Shown: piece by piece, positions 10,910 to 23,189 of the stretch
Layout: every line of letters starts with the position of its first letter
Position numbering within the stretch: position 1 is the first letter of the stretch
Assembly (NCBI GenBank): GCA_014529385.2
Contig: CM043945.1
Location: 141,152,241-141,216,240 of the forward strand
DNA length: 64,000 nucleotides
Direction of reading: 5' to 3'
DNA from: Adiantum capillus-veneris
Lineage: Eukaryota > Streptophyta > Polypodiopsida > Polypodiales > Pteridaceae
Notes under the pieces: model-generated
What the model was told of the DNA's origin: nothing
What the model saw: only the letters and a program-made list of their open reading frames with translations
The model's database searches: none
Position numbers and translations under genes: made by a program

Positions 10910-11832
10910 TGTTTGTGGGTCGCCGCAACGGACGTCCATAGCATAGCTCTCAAGAATCAACATAAAATTATCGATACAGGGAAAGCGACTCGAATGAGGC
11001 ATGGAAACTCACTAGGATGTCAACCCTAATGAAGTGAACTCGAAGAGATGCAACTACTAACTCTACAAGCAAATCAATCGCACTAAAGCCAAGTAATCAG
11101 CTTATGACCTTCTACAGAGCTCTTCAGTCATCACGCCCATTCACCATGCAAATCATATCGGAATCGTGCAAAACTTGAAGGGAAGCTACAGGGGACTATC
11201 AGGAACATATCCTATCACTGTCACATCATTCTGGAGAGGTAAAAATATCGCGATTATTCGTCCCACAGTACACAAAAACAGTAAACGGATGACCCTAAAG
11301 GGTCGTTTTTAGGTCCCTAAAGCCTCTCCTAGGGTCAAAACAACATAAAATACGCATATAAACACTCAAAACAGCGATTTAATGCCTAAACGAATGCGTT
11401 TGAAACCTTCACCGAATCTTGAATGAAAGAGCAGAGTAAGAGGAACACAATGCAAGAAACAAAACTGAATTTGGATTACCGTAGCCACAGAAGCGATGAT
11501 TACAAGTTGGAGCAAAGAGGTGGCTCTCTGTGCGTAACGCAATAGTCACTTATCTTCAAAAAATAATCTCCTTTCACACTAACCTTAGTGTATTATATAC
11601 CTAGGGCTTTCTAAAGTGGCCGGCGGCCAACTTCTCAGGGACCTTTACATACATCATTGGAAAAATTACATCTTTGACTCAGACTTGACATAGACGATTG
11701 ACATTAGGCTTTTACAGGGTTTGATGTATTAAACATCGAAAAAATAATGTGACCACGTCAAAACGTTGGCCGGTTGACCCAACGGGCGCCTTGACTGGGT
11801 GGGCACTTGTATATTGTTATCACCTCCGAACA
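10910..11832 (+). repeat. Solo LTR inside chromovirus integrase
   Basis: A 923-bp block that interrupts the integrase and has no coding content. It begins TGTTTGTGGG and ends CCGAACA, giving TGTT/AACA ends. It is flanked by the direct repeat aagag (10905-10909 and 11833-11837). These are the marks of an LTR left after recombination between the two LTRs of a lost element. A TATA-like tattatata at about 11589-11598 suggests plus orientation. No second copy lies in the window, so its family is unknown. Confidence 0.8.
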
Positions 11833-11837
11833 AAGAG

Positions 11838-12400
11838 GACTCTTACATCCTTTGGAGATTCCCAATGGAAAATGGGAAAGCATCTCTATGGACTTTATTG
11901 TGGGTTTACTAACCACTATACGAGGTCATGACTCGGTATGGGTGGTTGTAGATCGGTTGACTAAACTATGTAAGTTTATTCCAACCAAATCAACAATTAA
12001 GACACCAGAACTAGCTAAGTTATTTGTGGACAATCTATACAAGTTGTATGGTTTGCCAAGTAACATTGTCAGAGACCGTGATCCCAAGTTTAGCAATCAC
12101 TTCTGGAGGTCTGTGTTTAAACAATTGGGTACACAACTAAACCTCAGTACATCCAATCATCCAGAAACAGATGGTCAGACTGAACGAGTTAACCAAGTGC
12201 TAGAGGATATGCTAAGAGCAAACATCAGCAAAAAACAGTCAAACTGGGAAAAATACTTAACTATTCTCGAGTTTGCCTACAACAATGCTAAGCATGTCAC
12301 AACTGGATTTAGTCCTTTCATGCTCATGTATGGGTTTCAACCTAGGTCACCTTTTACGGTGGGGTTGGCAATCGAAAAGCTCCAATAGGTTAAGGATTCT
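11838..12400 (+). pseudogene. Chromovirus integrase core (fossil)
   Basis: The frame at 11807-12388 runs from the end of the solo LTR into PNGKWESISMDFIVGL, VVVDRLTKLCKFIP, LYGLPSNIVRDRDPKF, HPETDGQTERVNQ, LEFAYNNAKH and TGFSPFMLMYG. It is the full Ty3 integrase catalytic core with its acidic residues visible. It inserts the DNA copy into the genome. Confidence 0.93.
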
Positions 12401-12940
12401 CTCCAAGACCACATGGATATACTGAAACTTGCTCGTCAAAATGTTCGACAAGCGCAGGATTGGTATAAGAAGTATGCTGATGAGAAACGTTGCAAGTTAC
12501 CTTCGACGAAGGGGAGGAAGTATTTATATGTGTGCCAAAACATTCAGAAAGTCTAAAAACTGGGCCAACACCTAAATTATCTCCCTGATATTGTGGGCCT
12601 TTCAAAATCCTCAAGCGAGTAGGTGATCATGCCTACACATTATTGCTACCTACACATTCTCGTATTCATCTAGTGTTTTATGTCAATCGTTTACGTAAGT
12701 GGTTACATGGGAATGACAATGTCATTGACCAACAAATTTTAGTTGATTTCATTGAACCTCCTACCTTATCGCATGAACATGAACGTGTTCTTGATTATAT
12801 GAGTTACGTACACGTCATCATGTACGTCAACAAGCCTTAATCAAGTGGAAAGATAGACCTGAGGAAGGTGCCACTTGGGAAAACATTAGTGTTCTTAAGA
12901 AGAAATTTCCCACTTTTGTTTTTGAGGACAAAAAATCTCC
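12401..12940 (+). pseudogene. Chromovirus integrase C-terminus and chromodomain (fossil)
   Basis: Holds the GPF/KIL-like piece (GPFKIL-RVGDHAYTL around 12595-12650), RIHLVFYVNRLRKW as in plant Ty3 integrase tails, then a chromodomain near 12770-12935 (LIKWKDRPEEGATWENISVL). In this family the chromodomain steers insertion to particular chromatin. Broken, but each piece is recognisable. Confidence 0.85.
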
Positions 12941-12955
12941 TTAAGGGGGGAGTAA
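12941..12955 (+). other. Chromovirus polypurine tract
   Basis: ttaaggggggagtaa directly before the 3' LTR. A purine run in this place primes plus-strand DNA synthesis and is typical of plant Ty3 elements. Confidence 0.88.
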
Positions 12956-13108
12956 TGTTAGGACAACGGCAAGGCCAAACTAGAGAAGGGCAAGGCCGGG
13001 CTAGGCAGCGTGGAAAGGGAGTCCAACTAGGGCAAAGTGCTAGGGGCCATGCTATATAGTGGGTGGTTGGGAGGTGGACTCCTAGGTTCTAGTTCCCCTT
13101 GTCTAACA
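12956..13108 (+). repeat. Chromovirus 3' LTR
   Basis: 153-bp partner of 1078-1230, TGTTAGGAC to GTCTAACA, followed by the duplication aaagg. Confidence 0.93.
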
Positions 13109-13316
13109 AAAGGTTTCTTTGGTCAAAAACTAATCTTTTGGGAGCTCTAACTAGGGATAAATTGATACAATTTGGAAGCTTATAGCCCCGCCTTATCGAT
13201 TACAATATTCATCTGGAAAATAGGAGTTACAATATTTTTGATTTATCAAAAGAATAAGTGTTTTTACAATAAAAGCTTCCAAAAAACGCTACATGAGTTA
13301 GTTTACTGCTATAATT
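13109..13316 (-). repeat. Probable LTR remnant split by the chromovirus
   Basis: The DNA just right of the chromovirus resembles 50414-50670: both share an aaaggttt...ggtcaaaaa stretch and end at a purine tract (minus strand) that adjoins the uncharacterised long frame. The left piece would be the last bases before 1078. If so, the chromovirus landed in the 3' LTR of an older element. The resemblance is weak and read by eye. Confidence 0.35.
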
Positions 13317-13317
13317 C

Positions 13318-13336
13318 CCCCCCTCCTTGATTGTGT
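13318..13336 (-). other. Probable polypurine tract, older element
   Basis: On the minus strand AAGGAGGGGGGG immediately precedes the supposed LTR remnant. The second copy of the same long frame has AAGGAGGTGGGAAG in the same place (50671-50685). Confidence 0.45.
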
Positions 13337-16260
13337 CATCCCTTGACAGAATTTCATGGACTGAAATAGTCATCAGGTTGACGACTAGTGAGGCAGTTTT
13401 TAAGTTCTTGTAGAGCTTTTTGATATCTGACGCAACGTTCTTTCTCAGGGACTTGCAGAAACTAAATAGTTACTTTGTTTTTCAGTTCAATGGAGGTATA
13501 GTCAATAAGACTTGCTGTCAGATTGCTGATCACTAGCCCAAAAATCATTGTACGCCATGTAAAGAATCATGTGTAAAAAGCCTCTTTGAATGCCAACATA
13601 TTGCTTGCGGGCAAGAACATACATCTGGTGTAGAAGCTGTAGATGACTTCTTCTGAAGTTTATCCACTCAAATCATAGCACAAGCCTTTATTACCTTCTA
13701 AGAAAGATATCCATGGGGCTCTTGCTTTCTTAGGCTTATGAAAAACTTCAATGCATGTGAGCACCATTTTGTAGATTTTATATAGCATTGCACATAAGAG
13801 TTCATGCAAGATCTTGAAGAAGTTCATGGCACCCGTTAGGGTTTTCACCATGTATTCCCTAGTTGTTGATCCTTGCTCTGGAGCTGGCAGTCTAGGTAAT
13901 TGATCCAAGTTGGCCTCTTCTTCTTTGATGCTTTGTGTGCTTGTCATGCCCTTACTCTTGGTACGAACAAAATGTTGGGTCCTTCTGGATTGCTGCAGGT
14001 GCTCTTGTAAACAAAATGAGGTACCTTGAGTTCTTGTTGAGCCAATTATTTCTCCATTTGGGGTGGAGAGCATCTGATCCTTCTTCTTGCATATCCTTGT
14101 ACAATCTTTCTTTGACTTGCAGTAGCTCCATCGCTATCAAAGGGTAGGGCAACGGCTGTTGATTCCATTGAGAGTTGATTTGGTTGGGAGTAAGCTGTGT
14201 TACATTGATTGAGTCAATAACTCTCAACTCCCAATCCATTGCCGCTTTCCATTCAGCATCTACTTCATGGAAAATCTATTCTTTAAGTGCATATTCTTCA
14301 GCTTTAGAAAGCTAGACCATTGGCACTTGTTCCTCTTCAGTGATTGGTACTTGGAATTCAAAATCTCTTGGTTGTCCTTCTGTTGGCTATGTTTCCATAT
14401 CTACAAAGGAGACTAATGGTATTTATATATTTGGTGATTCAGAGGTACCTGCTCGCATTAAGACAAGGTCTGGTCTTTCTGCCTGTTCCAGCTTCAACTC
14501 AAGTTCCATGTCTTTGTTTCTCTTTTCCAAAGTCTTGTAGACTTCATCTATCCCCTTGAATGAATCTACGACTAGGTTTTCCTTGGTTTGCTTTAGGAAT
14601 TCCTCTTGGTCATTGATTTGCTACTCTAAGTATTGCAATGAAGCATTTGCTACATTTAATTGCACTTGGAGCTTTTGTATTGACTAGGTAGTTTTTAAAA
14701 GTTTGCTAAGTACTTCAGTCAGCTATTGGTCCTTGCATTTTTGTGAGAAGCTCCCCTAGATGTTCCATCTCCTTCTGTTGCCTTTTCTTGACAGCTTGGT
14801 GTTGCTCTGCTTTATTTTTGAGCTCTTTGATCTGTCCTTGAAGATTCTTGATGATGTTCATCATGTCTTCAAGCTCGCCTTGAAGAGCATCAATTACTTG
14901 CTCCAACTCTCGAGTTTGGCGCACTACGGCTAAGAGCTACTATTCACATCGTTTTTGTCATTAGCTGCATCTGCTTTGAATACTCATCAACGATGAAAAC
15001 TTCATCTCAATAATTTTTTATTCTTCAGATTCTGCCTAAGGCTACTTAGAAGTCCAAGCAGATTTGGCTTGCGGCTCTTTGAACGGTGCAACGGATTCTA
15101 CTTGTGGCATTGTATATGGTTCAACTGATTATGTTTGTGGTGTTGTAGAAGGTCCAGCTAATTTTGTTTATGTTTCCTTGGGCTGTCATAACTGGATTTC
15201 TCCTCTTGTTTCTCTTTTCCTTTTGCTTCCTTCTCTTCATCGGATTTGGAAATTGGTGAAGGGCTTAGACTTGGCATGGGTTGGTCTTCTTATTCAGTAG
15301 ATGGTGAAGGTTGTCTTGGAGACATCTTTCCTTGTTCATGTTGTGGTTCACTTTGCTGTGTAGCTTTTGCCTGCCTTTGTTGTGCAACCGACACTTCTCT
15401 TTTCATTTGTGCTTCTAGAGATTCTTGTATATTCAAATATTAGGCTTTTGCATACATTTGCTCAAGAAAATCCTTTGGATCTTCTTCCATCTTCTTCTTG
15501 GGGTTCTTGGTACTCGGACCCTTGATCTCCCTTGGGTTCCATGACTCTAGGTTCTCTCCTGCAGCTTGATCACTTCTTTCATACAATTCTTTTTCTCTTT
15601 CAAACCTTGCTTTTTTTTTTGCTGAGGTTCTTCCTGATGGACTGCCACTGCTTTCTTCTTCATTTCTTCTCTCCTTGACCTCTTTTCTTCATTGTTGGAG
15701 CTTTCACTGCTATGGGCTTTAGGCGAGCTTTCTACTAATTCTTCATCTGATTTATATATTCTTTTCTTCTTTGATCTAGTGGTCTGTGGAGAGGGTAGAG
15801 CTGAGACTATCCAAGTATCATGACCTGAGGCTGGCAGCAAGTTATCTGCCATCACAATAGCATGGTATGAAATCCTGGTTAGAGATTCTAGACCTCCCAG
15901 ATATGTTACCTTTCCTTTCTTCTTTGTGATCTTGAGTGTTGTAATCACGTACCGAGAATGACCTATTGTTTGCCTTGTTGTTGAATTTAACACTTGCGTG
16001 AAAGAGGTTGCAACTTCATGATTTGGAGTAGTGTATCTTGACGGTCTCTTTGAGAGGAAATGGAAGTAATGGTGATGATAAATATGGGTGTCATCCTCCA
16101 CTTGCTTCAGAATGAGGTCGAAGAAGGTGGTGGCAGTTGTATCCTTCGTGAATGTACCATATATTTTCCTATCTCTGGCCCTCATTGTCATTCTTTTAGC
16201 TGGCAACTGTAATGCCTTGGCCACTTTGTCCTTGCTAATGAACTCTTCAACTTTTTGGCC
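13337..16260 (-). pseudogene. Uncharacterised long ORF family, copy 1 (decayed)
   Basis: A decayed relative of 50749-54140, read on the minus strand. Parts in order: a globular N-terminal region (15547-16224) with YFHFLSKRPSRYTTP and TYLGGLESLTRI; a Ser/Lys/Glu-rich linker; a coiled-coil stretch (14715-14924, LEQVIDALQGELEDMMNII); and a C-terminal helical region (13660-14239) with YMVKTLTGAMNFFKILHE and LCYDLSG. Copy 2 has matching blocks (YFHMCTKRPQKYRMP; YMVKTLMGTIKLF; CAYDLSG) in the same order. I do not recognise the family. Because both copies end at a purine tract beside LTR-like DNA, I infer it is carried by an LTR element. Broken, with many breaks. Confidence 0.6.
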
Positions 16261-16399
16261 TTGTTGATCTCTGATCTGAGCTCATCCATCCTCTTGGATT
16301 GTTGTTAATATATCATAGGCTCTCTGGAAATCTACTGCACACAGCTCTTGATCATAGAATTCTCAAAGACTAACCTTCTGTTGGCTTCTTGGGTGGCTA

Positions 16400-17000
16400 A
16401 ATAAAGCATAATATTTATGGTACTATGAAGAGGTACAAGGCTAGGATTCTGGCCAAAGGTTATGCACAAAATTATGGGGTTGATTATGAGGAGACATTTA
16501 GCCTCATAGCCAAGATGGTTACCATTTGTGTGTTTATTATAATGGCTGCAACATTAGGATGGGTGTTGAGACAAATGGATGTAAAGAATGCATTTTTGAA
16601 TGGAGACTTGGAGGATGTTATGTATATGGAACAACCACAAGGATATGAAAATATGAATCTATGTGAACTTGTAAGTAGGTTAAAGAAAGCAATGTATAAG
16701 CTGAAGCAAGCATCTAGATCATGGTATGGGAGAATTGTGGCTGAGCTACACAATTGGACTAATGAGTCACTTTATTCAGTCTCCTAAGAAACCACACTTA
16801 GCTGCACACATTGCGCTATGTAAGTGCTACTTTGGATTATTCACTCTTTTATAGGCATGATATAGAGTTTTAGCTCTATGGTTACACAGATGCAGGTTAG
16901 ATTGGTAGCACATACAATCATAGATCTACGAATGGATTCATGTTTTTACTTTGGATTGTTGCTATCACATGGAGATGCAAGAATAATATTGCACAAATAA
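16400..17000 (+). mobile_element. Ty1/copia RT and RNase H fragment
   Basis: The frame at 16425-16787 reads RYKARILAKGYAQ, DYEETFSLIAKM, LRQMDVKNAFLNGDL, YMEQPQGYE and LKKAMYKLKQASRSWY. This is copia reverse transcriptase up to just before the catalytic box. DNA to about 17000 resembles a shortened RNase H (PKKPHLAAHIA, YGYTDAG). No LTR lies nearby. A broken internal scrap, directly followed by Ty3 sequence in the same orientation. Confidence 0.85.
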
Positions 17001-17059
17001 GATAAAACAAGTTGCTTTGCAACCTAGGCTTTGTGACTCGAGCAATATTGGGCATAAGT

Positions 17060-18575
17060 TAACAAAGGATTCTTTGAAGGAGTAAAAGACCAGTTTCCAG
17101 GAAATTTTGATAGAAGTTGAAAAGGTATGCTCTGAGGACATGATTGCCAAGAATGCAAAGGGTTTTGCATTTGCGCCACATGAGATAGGGTGTGTCGATC
17201 CTTCCATTGTTGCTCTTATGGTAATCTTCACTATCCCTCATGTACCTTGGGACTTGCAGCCCATTCCAGTTCCATAGGATTCTTTAATAAAACTCATTGA
17301 GTTACTAAATAAAAAGATCCATATGGGTATTTTGGATCCTTGTTGTGCTCCATATTCAAACAATTGGCTCACAATTCAAAAGAAAAATAGTTCGTTACGC
17401 TTTATCCAAGATATGCAACCTGTGTGATGAAGGTCGCAATTATAGATGTGGGTACATGGCCAATTGTAGATGAGTTTGTAGAGGCATTTATAGGAAGGGA
17501 AATATATTTTGTGGGGGTTTTTTACTCAGGGTTTGATCAGCTCCAACTAGCAATGGAAAGGAGGTATTTGACTAGCATGAGAACACCTTAGGGTTTTGTG
17601 AGGATGTGCACCTTACCTCAGGAAGCGACTAATTTAGCTTCATATGATGAATTGTATGAACAAAGTCCTACGTGACTTCATACCTCAAGCTATGATGCCC
17701 TTTCTTAATGATGTGTCAATCCAAGGATGTGATGTAGTGCAAGTATGTGTCAAATAATATCAATGATTGTGATAAGATCTTGTCAAGGCTGGAAGAAGTT
17801 AACCTTATGTTGTCCGAGAAAAAGTCATTTTTTGGCGTGAATTAAGTTCTTATTGTAGGACATATGTGCGGTCCACATGGTAGAAAGCCTTCTCCTGCAA
17901 AGATCGATGTAATTCAAAGAGTGAAAGATAGATGTATAAATGTGACTAAGGCTCAAAGGTTCCTGGGTGCATGTGTGGTTTATGTTATTTGGATTCCACA
18001 TTATGCACCTATAGAAGAAGCTTTGTATCAAGTGTTGAGAAAGACAAAAATTCCAATGGGAAGAAATGCATGCACATGCCATGATGAAATTAAAGAATAT
18101 TTTCTTATGTCTCCAAATTTTAGAAAGGAAAACTACGAATATGGAAGGCATGTGATTGTGACAATAGATACTAGCCCCACATGAATTGGATGGGAAATTG
18201 GGAAAGATGATGATGATGACAAGCGATATGTGGTGAGATTTGGAGCATAATTCATAAGTGCTTGTCAATGCAATTATCTGCAGGTGAAAAAGGGAAATAT
18301 GGGTAGCAGTCACATCACTGAAGTGTGAGAAAGAGTATCTGATATTTGCAAATATAATAGTGGAGACTAATTTTTTACCCCTTCTTGTAATGATCACAAT
18401 CTCCTCAACTCTTGACATTGCTATGCTGAGATGGATTGCCTATGTAAACTCCTTAAATCTAGAATATAAGCATATTGCAAATAAAGACAATCTAGTTTCT
18501 GATATTCTTTCTAGAGACAGATATGAAAATGAAGAAGAAATGGTTGTGGAGGTGATGATGTACCTCGCTTTTTGA
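17060..18575 (+). mobile_element. Ty3 RT to RNase H fragment, 'IQDMQP' type
   Basis: Decayed Ty3 pol. It begins with a pre-RT segment (VCSEDMIAKNAKGFAFAPHE). Reverse transcriptase follows with MGILDPCCAPYSN and LRFIQDMQPV, where most plant Ty3 elements have C-DYR-LN. Then come the palm remains, the thumb (17864-18184, GHMCGPHGRKPSPAKI and RFLGACVVY) and an RNase H end (18360-18575, NLEYKHIANKDNLVSDILSR). No LTRs found. Many breaks. The IQD-type signature marks a Ty3 branch different from the chromovirus and the Tat-like element here. Confidence 0.75.
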
Positions 18576-20329
18576 TTATCGTCCACCCTCGTTGGTGGCT
18601 CTCCTGCTCTGCAACGCTCTGCAATGGCGCCCCCGTGGTAGAGGAGATGAGCATGCATTGGAGATTGGCTCTTTGTTGGATTTGCATCACAAAGCCACGA
18701 GTTGTTGGTGTAGGCCTCCCTTCTCACAAGCTTGGAGTAGATGATGAGCTTTCCATTAAAGCTTGAGAAGGAGAGAGAGCCTTCTTTGCTTCACACATGA
18801 GATTGTGTGAGTGTGTGTGTGTGATAATGCCTTGCCCAAATCAGCCCCCTCTCTCTCTCTTGGTCGATCCCTCTTGCATTTTACTCATGTTGGCGCCCCA
18901 TTGGCTCATGCCAGGCTTAGCCAATAAGAATTTAGAAGCATAATGGCTAGCCTTCTGACATGTGTCCCCTTTTCCCCTTTTGTGAGAGCTTTAGGTAATT
19001 AAAAAAACCAATTAATCTCTCATTGGACCCTTTAGTCTTCTGGCCAATAGGAATCAGGAAAGCCATTGGGCTGTTGAATGCTCATTGGACCCCTTGGGAG
19101 ATTTTCCAATAGTCTTCTAGAGAGGTTAATTTCTATTGGTTCTTTTATCAAGTGTTTCTTAAATGAATTAAACTAAAATTAGTCTAGCCTAAGTCTCATT
19201 GGTCCACCTCTATGGCCATCCAATAGGATTTGAATACATCTTGGGGGCAATTGGGTTAGGGGAGCTCACATGTGTCCGCTATGCCCTTTGTGTAAAGGGA
19301 GCCTTGAGTGTGTGAGAGTGTTCTCTACCTCTTCTCTCTCTTTCCCTACCTTTAGGACTCACCCCTTGCCATCTAGGGATTTGCAAAGACTTTTAGGTCT
19401 TCCAAAGGCATCCAATTTCCCTAAGGTTTTACCATTGGACTTTTCATTGAATTTTGGAACCTTAGCATTTTGGAAGTCTTAATGGGATGAACCTTAGAGT
19501 CTTTGAAGCCCATTGATGCACATTGCTCTTTTGCAGATGCCCCAACCCTTTGGATCCCTATTTTCCGTCCTTTGGATCCCTATTGTGGCCAGTCTCCCAG
19601 CTTAACCAATATTCTAGCTTTTTCTCCCCTCATACTTCCCATATTAAATGATCAGTTTAACATGAGAAAATAATTTAGGATAATTAGATATTAGTTATTA
19701 TGATAGAGCTTCTCTTGGTTTGTGCCACCTCTTGGGCTGCGAGGTCTTTAGGATTATACCCAATGATGATTCGGTTGGTGTGGATGGCATTGTCCATGAG
19801 AGGAGGTGGAGAGCCAAGGTATTGTTCCAAAATTCAAGATGTCTCTAAGATATGATCCTGAGTGCACCACCTTGGCTTTGTGAGGATGAGTGTTGATGTC
19901 TGGGTGGTAGCCAGCCTGGAGTTTTGATGACCCTCCATAAATTGTTGCAAAACCCTCCATGTAGATGTGTTGGTGAGAGACTAGACCATGTGGCTACATG
20001 CATTTGCATCCATGTTGAGCATAAAATTGTGTTTTTAATATAGATATAAGATAAGGTACCACCTCTTAGTGAGGGATAATTTGTTACATGGGATAATTTT
20101 ACCATACCATGTCATGGTCACACTACACATGAAGCCCATCGTTGGTATTTCAAGGAGGGCTAGAGCAGTTGCACTCGTTTAGGCTCCAATTAGCTCAGCC
20201 TCCTTTTGTAACAACAATGAATAATCAACCTTGAGATCCTTTAGGTTTCCTAGAAATGTGAGAAATTTCTCTACATTTTCACAAACTCTTCAAGTGTTCA
20301 ATATTTTCCATGACTATCATTAATTTCAA
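18576..20329. other. No gene seen; CCAAT/ATTGG-rich
   Basis: No reading frame with recognisable content on either strand. The notable structure is a cluster of the pentamer CCAAT or its complement between 18900 and 19254, listed separately. Short CT and GT runs occur near 18770-18870. Confidence 0.5.
18900..19254. repeat. Cluster of CCAAT/ATTGG pentamers
   Basis: Eleven occurrences in 355 bp: ATTGG at 18900, 19022, 19065, 19084, 19135, 19198 and 19250; CCAAT at 18921, 19044, 19106 and 19220. Less than one would be expected by chance for both strands. The context around each is partly similar (CATTGGACC, CCAATAGGA), so an old short-period duplication is as likely as a regulatory cluster. Confidence 0.5.
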
Positions 20330-20720
20330 GACCATTAATAGAATGGGTAGTGAGACCAAAGACTCAAGGCGGAAGTGGGATTACTAACCCCATGTGCAAA
20401 AGCTTTGTGCACCAAATGAGTTGTCTCTCTAATGGACCAAAAATAGGATTGGGCTATCATGGCATGGGATATGATAAAATGAAGCAAATCTTGCCTCAAA
20501 AGGGGGCACATGGAAGAAATCCACAATGCAAGACAGGATTATGGTAGCTTGGAGGTTGCACTTGCCAGAGCTAGCATGAAAGTGTAACGAAGTAGCTTCA
20601 ACCTTGGAGTGGGAGGAGAATTCTAGATACTTCAGAGAATCCTCTATGAATTGGTCCCCTTGATGTAAATTGCATCAAATTTTCTTTTGCATCTAATGTG
20701 TTTTCCACATGTCATTTTAG
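20330..20720 (+). mobile_element. LINE remnant, region after reverse transcriptase
   Basis: EWVVRPKTQGGSGITNPM near 20341-20394 is the W-V--PK--GGLGI-N signature found after the reverse transcriptase of plant LINEs. A second frame over 20393-20470 reads AKALCTK, VVSLMDQK and DWAIMAWDMIK, again LINE-like, so at least one frameshift separates the two. In-frame stops are also present, and the rest of the element is not recognisable. Non-functional. Confidence 0.5.
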
Positions 20721-20904
20721 TGCGGTATCAATATTTCCCTGACATATTCAGCTTTTCGCATCCCTACTATGCCCGAGCCTCTTTGTCCCAACAATTTTGT
20801 TTGCAACACATGGAGCATGTGATCTGGAAACATGACAATTGACATGGTACTTAAGTGTCACCCCAAGAGTATTTTCTATGAGTGATCATGTTCGCTTTAA
20901 AGAC
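20721..20904. other. No gene seen
   Basis: Short unannotated stretch between the LINE remnant and the microsatellite. Nothing recognised. Confidence 0.5.
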
Positions 20905-21055
<151 letters not shown>

Positions 21056-21275
21056 TATCGAAGAGTAAGCAAAAAATGCAAGTTGGTGGATGAAGATAGG
21101 GAAGAAATTGGACAAACGTTGAAGGCAAGCTAGGAACTTAGCAAGGAAGAAAAAGAGGAATGATGAAAGTAGCAAGCCAAAAATCTACCAAGGAGGCACG
21201 AGTAACATTGCTCTCTGTCATTTTAGGGGTAGGAACTTGAGATATGGGCAGAGATGGTACGTGTGCATGGGTTTG

Positions 21276-22071
<796 letters not shown>

Positions 22072-22108
<37 letters not shown>
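22072..22108. repeat. (GA)n microsatellite
   Basis: A short GA run preceded by a G-tract at 22061-22068. Confidence 0.95.
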
Positions 22109-22111
<3 letters not shown>

Positions 22112-23156
22112 TTTCGAAACCCATCCCATGCCTCTTTTCCATCCAATACATGAATAGGCACCCTTGCCTCCTCTCCTAAACTAACCAACTAGCCCCTACC
22201 TTTGAAGCATTGGTTGATATAGTTTTGCAGCCTTAGAAATGCTACCATGATGTAATTACATGGCCCATCTTGATGCAGGCTTATGAGTGATGGGTAATCC
22301 TCCCCACTAGCATAACTCTCAACATTGCTTCAACAATTTCTATATTAGTTATGAACCCCTAGTATTCACCAATAATTTACCGTATTCAGGTGACACAGTT
22401 GTATAAGCATCAAACCCCTAAGTAAGAATCAAATCTTCAAAGAAATTGCTACATGGAAACTAATTTGCAAGATCAAAGATTTCATATATTAAACCCATAG
22501 CGCTTGTTGTTACAAAAACATGTCCATTGCAGACCACCTCAAACATGATTTTATGAGATTACAAAGTAAAATCTATGTCGATAGCTTTGGGAATTATGGA
22601 TACATGATCGGCATGCATAGAGTACAGATCTAAATTCTTCAAATGTTGCCTCAAATACACTCAGGTTTGAAACCAGTGCCCTTGTATAAAGTAACATCGT
22701 CATTGCTTGACATACTTGACCTTCCTATGCTTGGGATCCATCTCTGTCTCATGGCTATGGAGTTTCCACCTATGGTCCAGGGGCACCCTTCTGTGTCCTT
22801 CCAACTAGAAAGTTTGTGATGTGACTCCACCTTACATGAAAAATAAATATTCTATTCCATAGCTTGCAAGAAGTTGGGTATGCTAGAGTCTTTTCCATAG
22901 CTTGTAGAAGTTGGGTATTAGTGTTGTGGGATGCAATAGAGGCAAAGGTGGATGTGAAGACAACTACATTAGCTTGTAATCAGGGTGGGCTTGGTTGATA
23001 GGGGAAGTTGAGTGGGAGGGAAGGGTTGGGTCAGGGGAGGGGATGTTGACATTGAAATGGAAGATTGAGGAGGTAGATGAAGGGGTAGTTTCTGTAGATC
23101 TTGGCTTACGGTAGACTTGGTATTTTTGAGGGAGGACAGTGAACAATGGAAGAGGG
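22109..23156. other. No gene seen
   Basis: Unannotated. A near-duplicate phrase (agcttgcaagaagttgggta / agcttgtagaagttgggta) recurs at about 22862 and 22900, a small local duplication. Towards 23000 the strand becomes purine-rich. Confidence 0.45.
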
Positions 23157-23189
23157 TACAGGGATAGAAAGAAGAGAGGAGGGAGGAAT

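Larger units (their letters stand above)
1078..13108 (+). mobile_element. Ty3 chromovirus, nested host of two later insertions
   Basis: An LTR retrotransposon with paired 153-bp LTRs (1078-1230 and 12956-13108), TSD aaagg (1073-1077 and 13109-13113), an initiator-Met-type primer site, a polypurine tract, and the order gag, protease, reverse transcriptase, RNase H, integrase, chromodomain. Integrase after RNase H gives Ty3; the terminal chromodomain gives the chromovirus branch. Without its two insertions the element would be about 5.8 kb, normal for the group. It is broken, with many breaks. The LTRs differ at about 13 of 153 positions (about 8%), so it is older than the copia inside it. Confidence 0.93.

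Noticed and set aside
18891-18899. TGGCGCCCC as a primer binding site of another element
   Set aside because: Only a 7-base core, with no LTR edge beside it.
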